From positions 1 through 7,091 of the forward strand of contig JBGPIK010000359.1 in assembly GCA_041484845.1 (NCBI GenBank): 7,091 nt of DNA, written 5' to 3'. Source of the stretch: JBGPIK01 sp041484845 (GTDB taxonomy: Bacteria; Desulfobacterota; Binatia; UBA9968). Within the stretch, counting starts at the first letter, position 1. Each line of letters begins with the position of its first letter. The notes beneath the pieces are model-generated. The model was not told where the DNA came from. It made no database searches and was given only the letters and a program-made list of their open reading frames with translations. Shown one piece after another: positions 1 to 6,752 of the stretch. The translations under genes and the position numbers were made by a program.

Positions 1-1377
1 CGCGAAGGACAACCCGAGAGCGCGCCCGACATCTCTAATGGCGGCTTTGGCCTTAAGCGTCCCAAAGGTGGCGATTTGCGCGACCCGGTCGGCGCCATAT
101 TTATCCTTCACGTACTGAATCACCTGGGCCCTGCCGCGGATGCAAAAGTCCACGTCGATATCGGGCATGGAGCGCCGCTCGGGATTTAAAAAACGTTCGA
201 AGAGGAGCACATGACGAATCGGATCAAGATCGGTGATCTTCAGCGCATACGCGACCAGGCTTCCCGCCGATGATCCTCTTCCCGGACCCACCGGAATGCC
301 CTGCTGTTTGGCGTAATTGATGAAATCCGCCACCACCAGGAAATAGCCGGGAAACTGCATCCGCTTGATCACGCCCAGCTCGTATTCCAGCCGCTCTTTA
401 TATTTCTTTCTGACTTCGGGATCCGTGATGCCTTGCAGCCGCTCCTCCAGGCCGCCGTAAGCCAATTCGTCCAGGTAATCGTCCAGGCTGATCTCTTTGG
501 GAGGAGTGAATGTCGGAAAGTGATATTTGCCGAACTCCATCTCGACATTGCAGCGGTCGGCGATCTCAAGCGTCCGCTCGACGGCTTCGGGGCAGTAATC
601 GAAGCCCCGCTTGATTTCGTCGGCCGATTTGAGAAAGAGTTCGTCGGTCTCGATCTTGAGGCGATTTTCTTCTTCGACCGTCTTGCCGGTCTGAACGCAA
701 AGAAGCACATCATGAGCGTGGAAATCATCGCGTTCGCCGTAATGACAATCGTTGGTGGCGACGACGGGAACCGAGAGATCCTTGGCCAGCTCGACCAGCA
801 GCCGATTGACTTTCTCCTGCTCGGGAAGCTTGTTGTCCTGGATCTCGATGTAGTAGCGATCGCCGAAAATCGATAAATAGCCCTCGGCGGCGGCCTTGGC
901 TTTCTCAGAATTCCCCGCCGACAGCGCTTGAGACACTTCCCCTTGCAGACAAGCGCTGAGCACGATCAGGCCGCCGTTGAGCTCTTTAAGCAGCTCTTTG
1001 TCGATGCGCGGCTTGTAATAAAAACCTTCCATGTAACCGAGGGAAACCAATTTACAGAGATTGCGGTAGCCCTCCTTATTCATCGCCAGAAGAATAAGAT
1101 GGTTGTTGTATTCCCTGGGTCCTTTATCGACGCCTTTTCTTTCGAAACGGCTGGTCGGCGCGACGTAAATCTCACAACCGATGATCGGCTTAATGCCCTG
1201 GCTCATCGCTTCGCGATAAAATTCGACCGCGCCGAACATGTTGCCGTGATCGGTCATCGCGACCGCAGGCTGTTTTAGCGCCTTGATGCGCTCGAACATC
1301 TTGTCGATCCTGTTCGCACCGTCGAGAAGGCTATATTCAGTGTGGCAGTGCAGGTGAACGAAGCGAGAGTGTTCCAT
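1..1377 (-). CDS. dnaE: DNA polymerase III alpha subunit, N-terminal 459 residues (3' end outside window)
   Basis: Catalytic subunit of the replicative DNA polymerase; it extends primed DNA in the cytoplasm as part of the holoenzyme. The visible part starts with the PHP domain: [13 protein letters not shown] near residues 8-20, MTDHGNM at 41-47, GCEIYV at 67-72, SACLQGE at 141-147 and ATNDCHY at 207-213. It then enters the palm: PGRGSSAGS at 365-373 and MPDIDVDFC at 404-412, where D406 and D408 match the catalytic aspartates of E. coli DnaE (D401, D403). The third catalytic Asp, the fingers and the C-terminal domains (the family is usually about 1,100-1,200 residues) lie beyond base 1. The ATG at 1377 is the only start after an in-frame stop at 1390-1392 and leaves the usual short lead before the PHP motif, but no clear Shine-Dalgarno precedes it. 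It follows the Nudix gene after 56 bp and is probably in the same transcript. Identity is certain. Confidence 0.97.
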   Translation of the reverse strand, partial: MEHSRFVHLHCHTEYSLLDGANRIDKMFERIKALKQPAVAMTDHGNMFGAVEFYREAMSQGIKPIIGCEIYVAPTSRFERKGVDKGPREYNNHLILLAMNKEGYRNLCKLVSLGYMEGFYYKPRIDKELLKELNGGLIVLSACLQGEVSQALSAGNSEKAKAAAEGYLSIFGDRYYIEIQDNKLPEQEKVNRLLVELAKDLSVPVVATNDCHYGERDDFHAHDVLLCVQTGKTVEEENRLKIETDELFLKSADEIKRGFDYCPEAVERTLEIADRCNVEMEFGKYHFPTFTPPKEISLDDYLDELAYGGLEERLQGITDPEVRKKYKERLEYELGVIKRMQFPGYFLVVADFINYAKQQGIPVGPGRGSSAGSLVAYALKITDLDPIRHVLLFERFLNPERRSMPDIDVDFCIRGRAQVIQYVKDKYGADRVAQIATFGTLKAKAAIRDVGRALGLSFA

Positions 1378-1398
1378 CGTGCTGAGATATCACTAACA

Positions 1399-1410
1399 CA
1401 AAGATCTTTG
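1399..1410. promoter_or_regulatory. 12-bp perfect palindrome upstream of dnaE
   Basis: CAAAGATCTTTG reads the same on both strands. It lies in the 56-bp gap between the Nudix stop and the dnaE start, 22 bp before the dnaE ATG. It could be an operator or simply chance: about one or two such 12-mers are expected in 7 kb. No convincing promoter overlaps it. Confidence 0.25.
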
Positions 1411-1433
1411 CGCAACAATTATTTCTCGCCGAT

Positions 1434-1892
1434 TTACGACGGTAAGTTATCCACAGGTCGCGGCCATAATCCTGCGGCGATGAAGTCTTCCAGGATCGCG
1501 CCGAGCACATTCGCGAAACGGACGTTCTTTCTTTCATCAAACTCAATGCTTTTGAGCCTTTGCCCTTCATAAAGCGTGAGCTCTTGCGGAGTTTTTTCGA
1601 TCTTGGCCCAATAAATATATTTTACGTTGGGATAAGCGTCTCCCTCCGTGCAGACATAGGTGCGGAAAAACTTCCAATTTGCCAGCTCGACGCCCAACTC
1701 CTCTTTCACTTCTCGAATCAGAGCGTCCTCAGGCGTCTCCCTTTCTTCCAGATGCCCCCCGAAAAAATCCCAGTGGTCGGGAAAGGGAATATCGGGCTTG
1801 TTGTCGCGCAGGTAGATCAGCAAGCGGTTTCGCCGGTCGAAGAGCAAGACCATGGCGATCTGCTTTAACGCCGCTTGATCACTTTTTTGCAT
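1434..1892 (-). CDS. Nudix hydrolase (152 aa), substrate not assigned
   Basis: Nudix enzymes hydrolyse nucleoside diphosphates linked to another moiety, including oxidised dNTPs, using Mg2+ bound by the Nudix box. The box is complete at residues 46-68 (G-x5-E-x7-REVKEELGV), with the metal-binding glutamates at 61, 64 and 65. It is preceded by a beta strand (IAMVLLFDRRNRLLIYLRD, 12-30) and the W-D-F-F-G-G segment at 41-46. The length of 152 residues is normal for a single-domain member. The ATG lies 12 bp after the pseudouridine synthase stop, without an obvious Shine-Dalgarno, so translational coupling is likely. dnaE follows 56 bp downstream. The position next to a replicative polymerase makes a role in cleaning the nucleotide pool attractive, but that is inference; the residues outside the box do not let me name a substrate. 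A DnaA-box sequence lies within its last codons. Confidence 0.92.
   Translation of the reverse strand: MQKSDQAALKQIAMVLLFDRRNRLLIYLRDNKPDIPFPDHWDFFGGHLEERETPEDALIREVKEELGVELANWKFFRTYVCTEGDAYPNVKYIYWAKIEKTPQELTLYEGQRLKSIEFDERKNVRFANVLGAILEDFIAAGLWPRPVDNLPS
1447..1455 (+). promoter_or_regulatory. Perfect DnaA-box sequence (TTATCCACA)
   Basis: The nine bases match the high-affinity E. coli DnaA box exactly. The site lies in the last codons of the Nudix gene, about 70 bp upstream of the dnaE start. A single box is not an origin, and no cluster of boxes or AT-rich unwinding element is nearby. It might let DnaA influence dnaE transcription, or be coincidental: a given 9-mer is expected on one of the two strands in about 5% of windows this size. 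Confidence 0.3.
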
Positions 1893-1904
1893 TATCGGGA
1901 AAGG

Positions 1905-2636
1905 CTAGGGCCGGGTTCGCTGTTGGTCATCGAAGCCGCCCACGAGTTGATTGAAATAAGCCGGCACCTTTGTTTCAAAAGTAAGCCGCTCGCCGCTGAT
2001 GGGGTGTTTGAAAGCAATCGATCTGGCATGGAGCGCTAAACGGGCGCGGCCGCGACCTTCTTTGCCATACTTCGGGTCACCGACGATCGGATGTCCGATA
2101 GCGGCGAGATGGACGCGTATCTGATGCTTCCTGCCCGTCACGAGATCGACTTCCAGCAAGGTAAAGTCCCTTGTCTCCTTGAGCACTTTATAGGCCGTTT
2201 GGGATAATTTTCCTTTTGTGGTGTCGGAGGTGGTATAAACGACGTGAGCTTTGTTCTCGGCTAGATAACTCGTTATCGTCTCCGCCTTTTTCTCACACCG
2301 GCCGTGAACGACGGCGAGATACTTCTTCTCCGTTTCGTTCCACTGTCCCTGCAAACGGAGCTTGGCTTCAATGCTCTTTGCGAAGACGAGTATCCCCGAA
2401 GCTTCCCGGTCCAGCCGGTGAACGATAAAAATGCGGTTGCGCGACTTGCTGTAACCCTTGCGGACGTAGTCGGTTAGAATGAAGTAAGCCGTCCGAGTCT
2501 TCTCTGAATCGGTTGCCATCGTCAACAGACCCGGCGGTTTATCCACCACAAGAATATCGCGGTCTTCGTAAAGAATCGCGAGTCCCCTCGGCAGGAACTT
2601 GGCGCTCGGACTGGAACGTTTGTACATCGCGGACAT
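1905..2636 (-). CDS. RluA-family RNA pseudouridine synthase (243 aa)
   Basis: Converts specific uridines in rRNA or tRNA to pseudouridine in the cytoplasm. The core motifs of the RluA family are present: LYEDRDILVVDKPPGLL at 22-38; the catalytic motif HRLDREASG at 73-81, with D76 as the nucleophile; KYLAVVHG around 105-112; and TGRKHQIRVHL followed by GHPIVGDPKYG in the C-terminal third. There is no N-terminal S4 domain, so it is a catalytic-domain-only member like E. coli RluA or TruC; the target RNA cannot be told from sequence. The catalytic loop has Ala79 where Thr is usual (RLDRxTSG), a mild deviation. Two starts are possible, ATG at 2636 or ATG three codons later, and neither has a recognisable Shine-Dalgarno. 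It is the first gene of the apparent pseudouridine synthase-Nudix-dnaE operon, with 12 bp to the Nudix gene. Confidence 0.95.
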   Translation of the reverse strand: MSAMYKRSSPSAKFLPRGLAILYEDRDILVVDKPPGLLTMATDSEKTRTAYFILTDYVRKGYSKSRNRIFIVHRLDREASGILVFAKSIEAKLRLQGQWNETEKKYLAVVHGRCEKKAETITSYLAENKAHVVYTTSDTTKGKLSQTAYKVLKETRDFTLLEVDLVTGRKHQIRVHLAAIGHPIVGDPKYGKEGRGRARLALHARSIAFKHPISGERLTFETKVPAYFNQLVGGFDDQQRTRP

Positions 2637-2654
2637 TCGGTCGGATTGTGCTTA

Positions 2655-2751
2655 GCCTAACGGGTGACACCAGGCCTTCCCGGCAACGTCACAAGACCTG
2701 ACTTCGTCGGGTGCCTGAATTGACGATTAGGTATTGCATACCCGGTTAGAT
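2655..2751. repeat. Imperfect ~95-bp palindrome with attC-like ends
   Basis: Nested complementary arms can be traced: CTAACGGGT (2657-2665) with ACCCGGTTAG (2740-2749, one bulge), AGGC (2672-2675) with GCCT (2713-2716), CCCG (2679-2682) with CGGG (2708-2711), and GTCA (2688-2691) with TGAC (2699-2702) around a 7-nt loop. The ends read GCCTAAC and GTTAGAT, fitting the RYYYAAC/GTTRRRY core boxes of integron attC sites. The side arms are unequal (6 versus 23 nt), which is unusual for attC, and no integrase is present. A small perfect hairpin, GGTAT-TGC-ATACC, lies in the longer arm. The surrounding 249-bp gap (2637-2885) shows no convincing gene, promoter or terminator. Confidence 0.3.
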
Positions 2752-2885
2752 CTTCTTAAGGCATCCTTGCTTTAGCACACTGTTGAGGAGGCCTAATCAA
2801 GTGTGGAACTCCAAACTATGCGGCTCAACGTTCCGGGTGAACGGCGTGGCGCCTTGTTTCTGCCGCGCCTGTTTCGACCCAAGGG

Positions 2886-3239
2886 TTAGCCGTTCCCGCT
2901 CGCCGTCCTTTTTTGGCGTCGTAGCTTCATCGCCACGTAACCTCGTAAGCCGTACATGCCCAGAAAAGTAAGAACAAACGCGTATGCGATCAACTTCAAT
3001 GCATAAGACGATAGGGCATCTGCCCCGTGTGTGACCCAAGACTGTGATCCTAAAACTGCCGCAGTCAGAATCGGCAATACTGCAAATGGAATCGTCAGAA
3101 AGAAAAATCCGATAGGAAGAACAAAAGCGAGTGTCCTGAGAAGAAATGGAAAGTTCGCGTCCGGTGTACGAACCCGTTCCATAAAGGTTCTTTCAGACCC
3201 GTCAAGACTAGAAAGAGACTTCCAACCTAAAGCTTGCAT
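2886..3239 (-). CDS. Hypothetical small membrane protein (up to 117 aa), unrecognised family
   Basis: I do not recognise this protein. The translation has two strongly hydrophobic stretches, roughly residues 33-63 (starting FLLRTLAFVLPIGFFFL) and 78-103 (YALKLIAYAFVLTFLGMYG), separated by a short polar loop, and ends in a basic tail (KLRRQKRTASGNG). This fits a two-helix inner-membrane protein with a cytoplasmic positive C-terminus. Two starts are possible: ATG at 3239, or ATG at 3182, which gives 98 residues beginning MERVRTPD and has a purine-rich GAAAGAA upstream; I slightly prefer the shorter form. Sampled GC is about 45%, below the 58% sampled in guaA, and the ORF sits alone between two non-coding gaps on the same strand as its neighbours, which suggests acquired DNA. 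The hydrophobic pattern and uninterrupted frame support a real gene, but without known homologues it may be spurious. Confidence 0.5.
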   Translation of the reverse strand: MQALGWKSLSSLDGSERTFMERVRTPDANFPFLLRTLAFVLPIGFFFLTIPFAVLPILTAAVLGSQSWVTHGADALSSYALKLIAYAFVLTFLGMYGLRGYVAMKLRRQKRTASGNG

Positions 3240-3266
3240 GACCGCAATGGGCTAACCATAGAGTCT

Positions 3267-3286
3267 ACTGCCGCAGTCGCGGCAGT
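3267..3286. repeat. Perfect inverted repeat, 8-bp arms, 4-nt loop
   Basis: ACTGCCGC and GCGGCAGT are exact complements around AGTC. No T-run follows on either strand, so this is not a standard intrinsic terminator. It lies 27 bp upstream of the longer reading of the small membrane ORF and could be a regulatory or structural element. Confidence 0.4.
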
Positions 3287-3391
3287 GTATTAGGGTGAAT
3301 CCTCTCAAATCAAAAAAGCAAAACTGCACGCAATATCCCTTACCTAGAGAGAAGTTATCAAGGCTAATTGATTTCCTCAAACGCCGCCAAT

Positions 3392-3426
3392 CCCGCAGTG
3401 TATGAAGATATCAGCCCGCGGTGTAT
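3392..3426. repeat. Two direct 12-bp near-repeats (11 of 12 identical)
   Basis: CCCGCAGTGTAT at 3392-3403 and CCCGCGGTGTAT at 3415-3426 start 23 bp apart. A third, weaker copy (GCGGCAGTGTAT, 3279-3290) overlaps the right arm of the upstream hairpin. The spacing is near two helical turns, which would suit a DNA-binding protein, but the copies are few. Confidence 0.3.
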
Positions 3427-3585
3427 TGGGATATTGTACCGTCGGTCAAAGCCGATCGGCCGGGCTGATTACGCCCCACCCACCTCGAATAACGATTGCA
3501 GGAATATTGAATGTCTTACCCCAAACCGCAGGAGGCGAGCAACGGTTGCCAGTAAGGCGATGGAAGGACTCGGCGCGATTAAAGC

Positions 3586-5118
3586 TTACTCCCACTCGAT
3601 CGTCGCGGGAGGTTTGGATGAAATATCGTAGACGACGCGGTTGACGCCGCGCACTTCGTTGATGATGCGGTTGGAAATTCGGGCGAGAAGATCCGGCGCC
3701 AGCGGCACCCAATTAGCGGTCATGCCGTCTTGGCTGTCCACCACGCGCAAGGCAATGACGTTTTCATAGCTGCGCTCGTCGCCCATGACTCCGACGGTCT
3801 TGATCGGCAGCAACACCGCGAAGGATTGCCAGACTTTTTCGTAGAGTCCGGCGGCTCTGATCTCGTGCAAAACGATCACATCGGCTTCGCGCAGAATCTT
3901 GAGCCGCTCTTCGGTGACTTCACCGAGCACGCGAATGGCCAGTCCCGGGCCGGGAAACGGCTGGCGCTGGATCAGCTCATGGGGCAACCCGAGTTCCCTG
4001 CCGACCTCGCGGACTTCGTCCTTGAATAATTCGCGCAGCGGCTCGACCAGTTTCATTTTCATTTTTTCCGGCAACCCGCCGACATTGTGATGGCTTTTAA
4101 TCGTCACGGAGGGACCGACAAAGGACACCGATTCGATGACATCGGGGTATAATGTGCCCTGAGCCAGGAAGGCAATATCTCCGAGCTTCTTCGATTCTTC
4201 ATCGAATACTTCGACAAAAAGCCGGCCGATCGTTTTCCGCTTCACCTCCGGGTCCACTACATCCGTGAGAGCCGAGAGAAACTGAGCGCTTGCATCCACG
4301 TAACGAAAGCCCCGGCCGAAGCGCTCGCTGAACAATCCGCAGACACGCTCCGCTTCCTTGAAACGGAGAAGGCCGTTATTGACAAACACGCATGTGAGCC
4401 GATCGCCGATGGCGCGATGGACCAAGGTCGCAACCACCGAAGAATCGACGCCGCCGCTGAGAGCGCAGAGCACGCGCTCGTCCCCTACCTGCTCGCGAAT
4501 TTTCCGAACGGAACTTTCAATGAAGTGCTCCATCGTCCAGGTAGGTTTACAACCGCAAATGCGGAAAACAAAGTTGGCGAGGATCTCTTTGCCGCGCGGC
4601 GTATGCACGACCTCAGGATGAAATTGCACGCCGAAAAACCGCGGCGCCGGATCGGCGAATGCCGCGATGGGCGAATTCGCGCTATGGGCCAGCACCTTCC
4701 ATCCTTTGGGGATAGAGGTCATCCGGTCGCCGTGACTCATCCATACGCGCACCTGGTCCCTTTTTGAAAAACCGTGAAAGAGGTCGGCATCGTCGTCAAC
4801 GGTCAGTTCCGCAGGTCCGTATTCGCGTTGATCGGCGCGCGCGACTTCACCGCCGAACGCCAGGTCGATCATCCCCATGCCGTAACAAATTCCTAAAAAC
4901 GGTATCGGCAGTTGAAAAATTCTTTCGTCGACGCGCGGCGCATTTTCTTGGTAGACGCTGGCTGGCCCGCCGGACAGAATGATGCCTTCAGGCTGGAGCG
5001 CCTGAATCTTGGTTACCGGTAGGTTAAAGGGGTGAATCTCACAATAAACTTGAGATTCGCGGACGCGCCGCGCGATCAGCTGGGTATACTGGGAACCAAA
5101 ATCAAGAACGAGGATCAT
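3586..5118 (-). CDS. guaA: GMP synthase, glutamine-hydrolysing (510 aa)
   Basis: Catalyses the last step of GMP synthesis: XMP + ATP + glutamine to GMP + AMP + PPi + glutamate. The class I glutamine amidotransferase domain occupies about residues 1-190, with GGPASVY at 50-56, the nucleophile C78 in GICYG, and the His/Glu pair H167 and E169 in QFHPEV. The ATP pyrophosphatase domain follows, with the PP-loop SGGVDSS at 221-227, and then the C-terminal dimerisation domain ending in the typical PPATIEWE. The length is close to E. coli GuaA (525). The start is firm: ATG at 5118 overlaps the guaB stop as ATGA, so translation is probably coupled and both enzymes come from one transcript. One oddity: G82 replaces the Gln that normally follows GICYGM. 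Glutamine or ammonia use might be affected, but all catalytic residues are intact. Identity is not in doubt. Confidence 0.98.
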   Translation of the reverse strand: MILVLDFGSQYTQLIARRVRESQVYCEIHPFNLPVTKIQALQPEGIILSGGPASVYQENAPRVDERIFQLPIPFLGICYGMGMIDLAFGGEVARADQREYGPAELTVDDDADLFHGFSKRDQVRVWMSHGDRMTSIPKGWKVLAHSANSPIAAFADPAPRFFGVQFHPEVVHTPRGKEILANFVFRICGCKPTWTMEHFIESSVRKIREQVGDERVLCALSGGVDSSVVATLVHRAIGDRLTCVFVNNGLLRFKEAERVCGLFSERFGRGFRYVDASAQFLSALTDVVDPEVKRKTIGRLFVEVFDEESKKLGDIAFLAQGTLYPDVIESVSFVGPSVTIKSHHNVGGLPEKMKMKLVEPLRELFKDEVREVGRELGLPHELIQRQPFPGPGLAIRVLGEVTEERLKILREADVIVLHEIRAAGLYEKVWQSFAVLLPIKTVGVMGDERSYENVIALRVVDSQDGMTANWVPLAPDLLARISNRIINEVRGVNRVVYDISSKPPATIEWE

Positions 5119-6581
5119 TCGACTCTGTAGTTGGGCGCTTCTTTGGTGATGAAAACGTCATGCACATGGCCTTCTTTAAGACCCGCGGACGTAATCTGCA
5201 TGAAGCGCGCCCGCGCGCGCAATGTGGCGACGTCGCCGGAACCCAAATATCCCATGCCGGAACGAAGCCCGCCGACCAGTTGGTGAATGTTAAAAGAGAG
5301 CGATCCTTTGTACGGCACCTGTCCTTCGATCCCTTCGGGAACAAGTTTCATCGCGTCTTCGACATCGCCTTGTCCGTAGCGGTCACGGCTCCCCTGTTTC
5401 ATAGCACCGAGCGAACCCATGCCCCTATAGACCTTATAGGTCCGGCCCTGGTACAAAATCGTTTCACCTGGACTTTCTTCGGTGCCCGCGAAAAGGCTGC
5501 CGATCATGACGGAACCGGCGCCGGCAGCGAGTGCCTTGGTGATATCGCCGGAATATTTGATCCCGCCGTCGGCGATGATCGGCACATTACGCCGTTCAGC
5601 GATTTTGGCGCAGCTGGCGATGGCCGTCAGTTGCGGCACTCCAACGCCCGATATGACACGCGTCGTGCAAATAGAGCCCGGGCCGACCCCGACTTTGACG
5701 GCGCTTACGCCGGCCTCGATCAAAGCCTGCGCTCCCTCTTCGGTCGCCACGTTGCCGCCCGCTACGTCTAGATTCGGGTATCGTCTGCGAATCTGTCTAA
5801 CTACATCCATGACATTCTTCGAATGGCCATGTGCGGTATCCACACTAATCAGATCCGCGCCCGCGCGCACCAGCGCCTCGACTCGCTCTTCCCAATCGGG
5901 TCCCACCCCTATGGCTGCGCCGACTCGCAGTCGTCCCCTCTCATCCTTGCAGGCAAACGGATACTGAATTTTCTTCTCAATATCTTTGACTGTAATCAGC
6001 CCTTTAAGCTGGAAATCCTCGTCCACAACTAGAAGCTTTTCAATGCGATGGTGGTGCAGGAGTTCTTTGGCGTCATCAAGATCGACGCCGGGTTTCACCG
6101 TAACGAGATTTTCTTTGGTCATGACCTCGGCAACGAGCCGATCCATATTTTTTTCGAAGCGCAAGTCACGATTGGTTAAGATCCCGACCAATTTCCCCCG
6201 CTTGGTCACGGGCAAACCCGAAATCCCGTATTTGTGCATAATCGCCTGAGCCTCGGAAATTTTTTGTTCCGGCTCGACGGTGATCGGATCGGAAATCATC
6301 CCGCTTTCAAACTTTTTGACCTTTTCTAATTCCGCGGCTTGAGCCGCCGGCGACAGGTTACGGTGGATAATGCCAATGCCACCCTCCTGCGCCATGGCGA
6401 TCGCCGTGCGCGACTCGGTAACGGTGTCCATCGCCGCGCTGACGAGCGGAATGTTGAGCGTAATTTTCGCGGTAAGGCGCGTGCTGACGTCGATGTCCCG
6501 GGGCAGAATCGCAGACTCGGCCGGGAGCAGTAAAACGTCATCAAAGGTCAAGCCGACGGGCAAACCTTCTAAATCTAACAT
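5115..6581 (-). CDS. guaB: Inosine-5'-monophosphate dehydrogenase (488 aa)
   Basis: Oxidises IMP to XMP with NAD+, the committed and usually rate-limiting step toward guanine nucleotides. The TIM-barrel catalytic domain opens with [13 protein letters not shown] at 11-23. Two CBS domains are inserted at about 95-205, where purine nucleotides usually bind as allosteric signals. The barrel resumes and carries the catalytic loop GPGSICTTR, with C305 forming the covalent E-XMP* intermediate; the phosphate-binding ADGGI at 337-341; and the mobile-flap pair R401-Y402. These key positions have the same numbers as in E. coli GuaB (488 aa). ATG at 6581 is supported by a strong Shine-Dalgarno (GGAGGTGA) three bases upstream. 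It is the first gene of the guaBA operon. Transcription likely starts near 6662, and the leader contains an intrinsic terminator, which suggests attenuation. Confidence 0.98.
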   Translation of the reverse strand: MLDLEGLPVGLTFDDVLLLPAESAILPRDIDVSTRLTAKITLNIPLVSAAMDTVTESRTAIAMAQEGGIGIIHRNLSPAAQAAELEKVKKFESGMISDPITVEPEQKISEAQAIMHKYGISGLPVTKRGKLVGILTNRDLRFEKNMDRLVAEVMTKENLVTVKPGVDLDDAKELLHHHRIEKLLVVDEDFQLKGLITVKDIEKKIQYPFACKDERGRLRVGAAIGVGPDWEERVEALVRAGADLISVDTAHGHSKNVMDVVRQIRRRYPNLDVAGGNVATEEGAQALIEAGVSAVKVGVGPGSICTTRVISGVGVPQLTAIASCAKIAERRNVPIIADGGIKYSGDITKALAAGAGSVMIGSLFAGTEESPGETILYQGRTYKVYRGMGSLGAMKQGSRDRYGQGDVEDAMKLVPEGIEGQVPYKGSLSFNIHQLVGGLRSGMGYLGSGDVATLRARARFMQITSAGLKEGHVHDVFITKEAPNYRVE

Positions 6582-6584
6582 CTG

Positions 6585-6592
6585 TCACCTCC
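6585..6592 (-). promoter_or_regulatory. Strong Shine-Dalgarno of guaB (GGAGGTGA)
   Basis: On the minus strand GGAGGTGA lies three bases before the guaB ATG and ten bases after the U-tract of the leader terminator. It is by far the clearest ribosome-binding site in the window and fixes the guaB start. Confidence 0.85.
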
Positions 6593-6601
6593 AAGCGCCG
6601 C

Positions 6602-6632
6602 AAAAAAAAACCCAGACCAAGGCCCGGGTTTT
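6602..6632 (-). terminator. Intrinsic terminator in the guaB 5' leader (candidate attenuator)
   Basis: On the minus strand AAAACCCGGGC pairs with GTCTGGGTTTT (11 bp including two G-U pairs) around the loop CTTG, followed by five more Ts. It lies between the predicted guaB promoter and the guaB Shine-Dalgarno. The only gene upstream points the other way, so the terminator cannot serve the end of another gene in view. An alternative, mutually exclusive pairing ACCAA (6635-6631) with TTGGT (6620-6616) is possible but weaker. The + strand version lacks a free T-run. The structure is clear; its role in attenuation is inference. Confidence 0.75.
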
Positions 6633-6668
6633 GGTGCACGCCTGTGAACTGCAGCGCAAACATAAAAT

Positions 6669-6697
6669 CTTATACCAGGAAACATTTTGGGTGACAA
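6669..6697 (-). promoter_or_regulatory. Sigma-70-like promoter for guaBA
   Basis: On the minus strand TTGTCA (6697-6692; consensus TTGACA) and TATAAG (6674-6669; consensus TATAAT) are separated by exactly 17 bp, each hexamer being one base from consensus. Transcription would begin near 6662, giving a leader of about 80 nt that contains the terminator. No other good promoter lies between the terminator and guaB. Confidence 0.65.
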
Positions 6698-6701
6698 GGT
6701 C

Positions 6702-6721
6702 GCGGTCCGTATTGTGACCGC
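6702..6721. promoter_or_regulatory. Inverted repeat upstream of the guaB -35 element (operator candidate)
   Basis: GCGGTC and GACCGC are exact complements around 8 bp, a 20-bp dyad starting 4 bp upstream of the guaB -35 hexamer. The position suits an activator or repressor acting on guaB, or on both divergent genes. The regulator is not known. Confidence 0.35.
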
Positions 6722-6723
6722 CA

Positions 6724-6736
6724 TATCAATGTGATA
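6724..6736. promoter_or_regulatory. 13-bp dyad TATCA-ATG-TGATA in the divergent region
   Basis: Perfect 5-bp arms around 3 bp, two bases from the larger dyad and 16 bp before the zinc-ribbon gene start. It may be a second operator, acting mainly on the rightward gene. The short arms make chance a real alternative. Confidence 0.25.
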
Positions 6737-6752
6737 GCTACCATGATCGTCT

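Larger units (their letters stand above)
3240..3585. other. 346-bp non-coding gap with small repeats, no gene seen
   Basis: No convincing gene lies here; the open frames are short or antisense extensions of guaA. It holds a perfect 8-bp-arm hairpin at 3267-3286 (ACTGCCGC, loop AGTC, GCGGCAGT), two near-identical 12-mers at 3392-3403 and 3415-3426, and a stretch of about 38% GC around 3301-3360. No hairpin followed by a T-run marks the end of guaA transcription. Confidence 0.5.

Noticed and set aside
433..876. 147-codon open frame on the + strand opposite dnaE
   Set aside because: Antisense to the PHP and palm region of DnaE, which is unmistakable; low-complexity hydrophobic translation without family features.
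2539..2547. Second DnaA-box-like site TTATCCACC
   Set aside because: One mismatch at an important position, inside the conserved start of the pseudouridine synthase; too far away to form a cluster.
2783..2971. 62-codon open frame on the + strand (TTG start) overlapping the small membrane ORF
   Set aside because: Cys/Arg-rich with no membrane or domain pattern; the opposite strand gives a much more protein-like translation, though I am only moderately sure of that one too.
3267..3286. Hairpin as a terminator for guaA or the small ORF
   Set aside because: No T-run follows on either strand, and it lies upstream of the small ORF and 300 bp after guaA.
3368..3631. 87-codon open frame on the + strand in the guaA downstream gap
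   Set aside because: Its end is just the complement of the conserved GuaA C-terminus, and the rest shows no protein-like pattern.
5160..5771. 203-codon open frame on the + strand opposite guaB
   Set aside because: Lies wholly antisense to a certain IMP dehydrogenase gene, with no recognisable domain; long antisense frames are common opposite GC-rich coding sequence.
6712..6740. Promoter for the zinc-ribbon gene (TTGTGA-17-TAGCTA)
   Set aside because: The -10 hexamer matches consensus at only two positions; overlap with the dyads explains the sequence as well.
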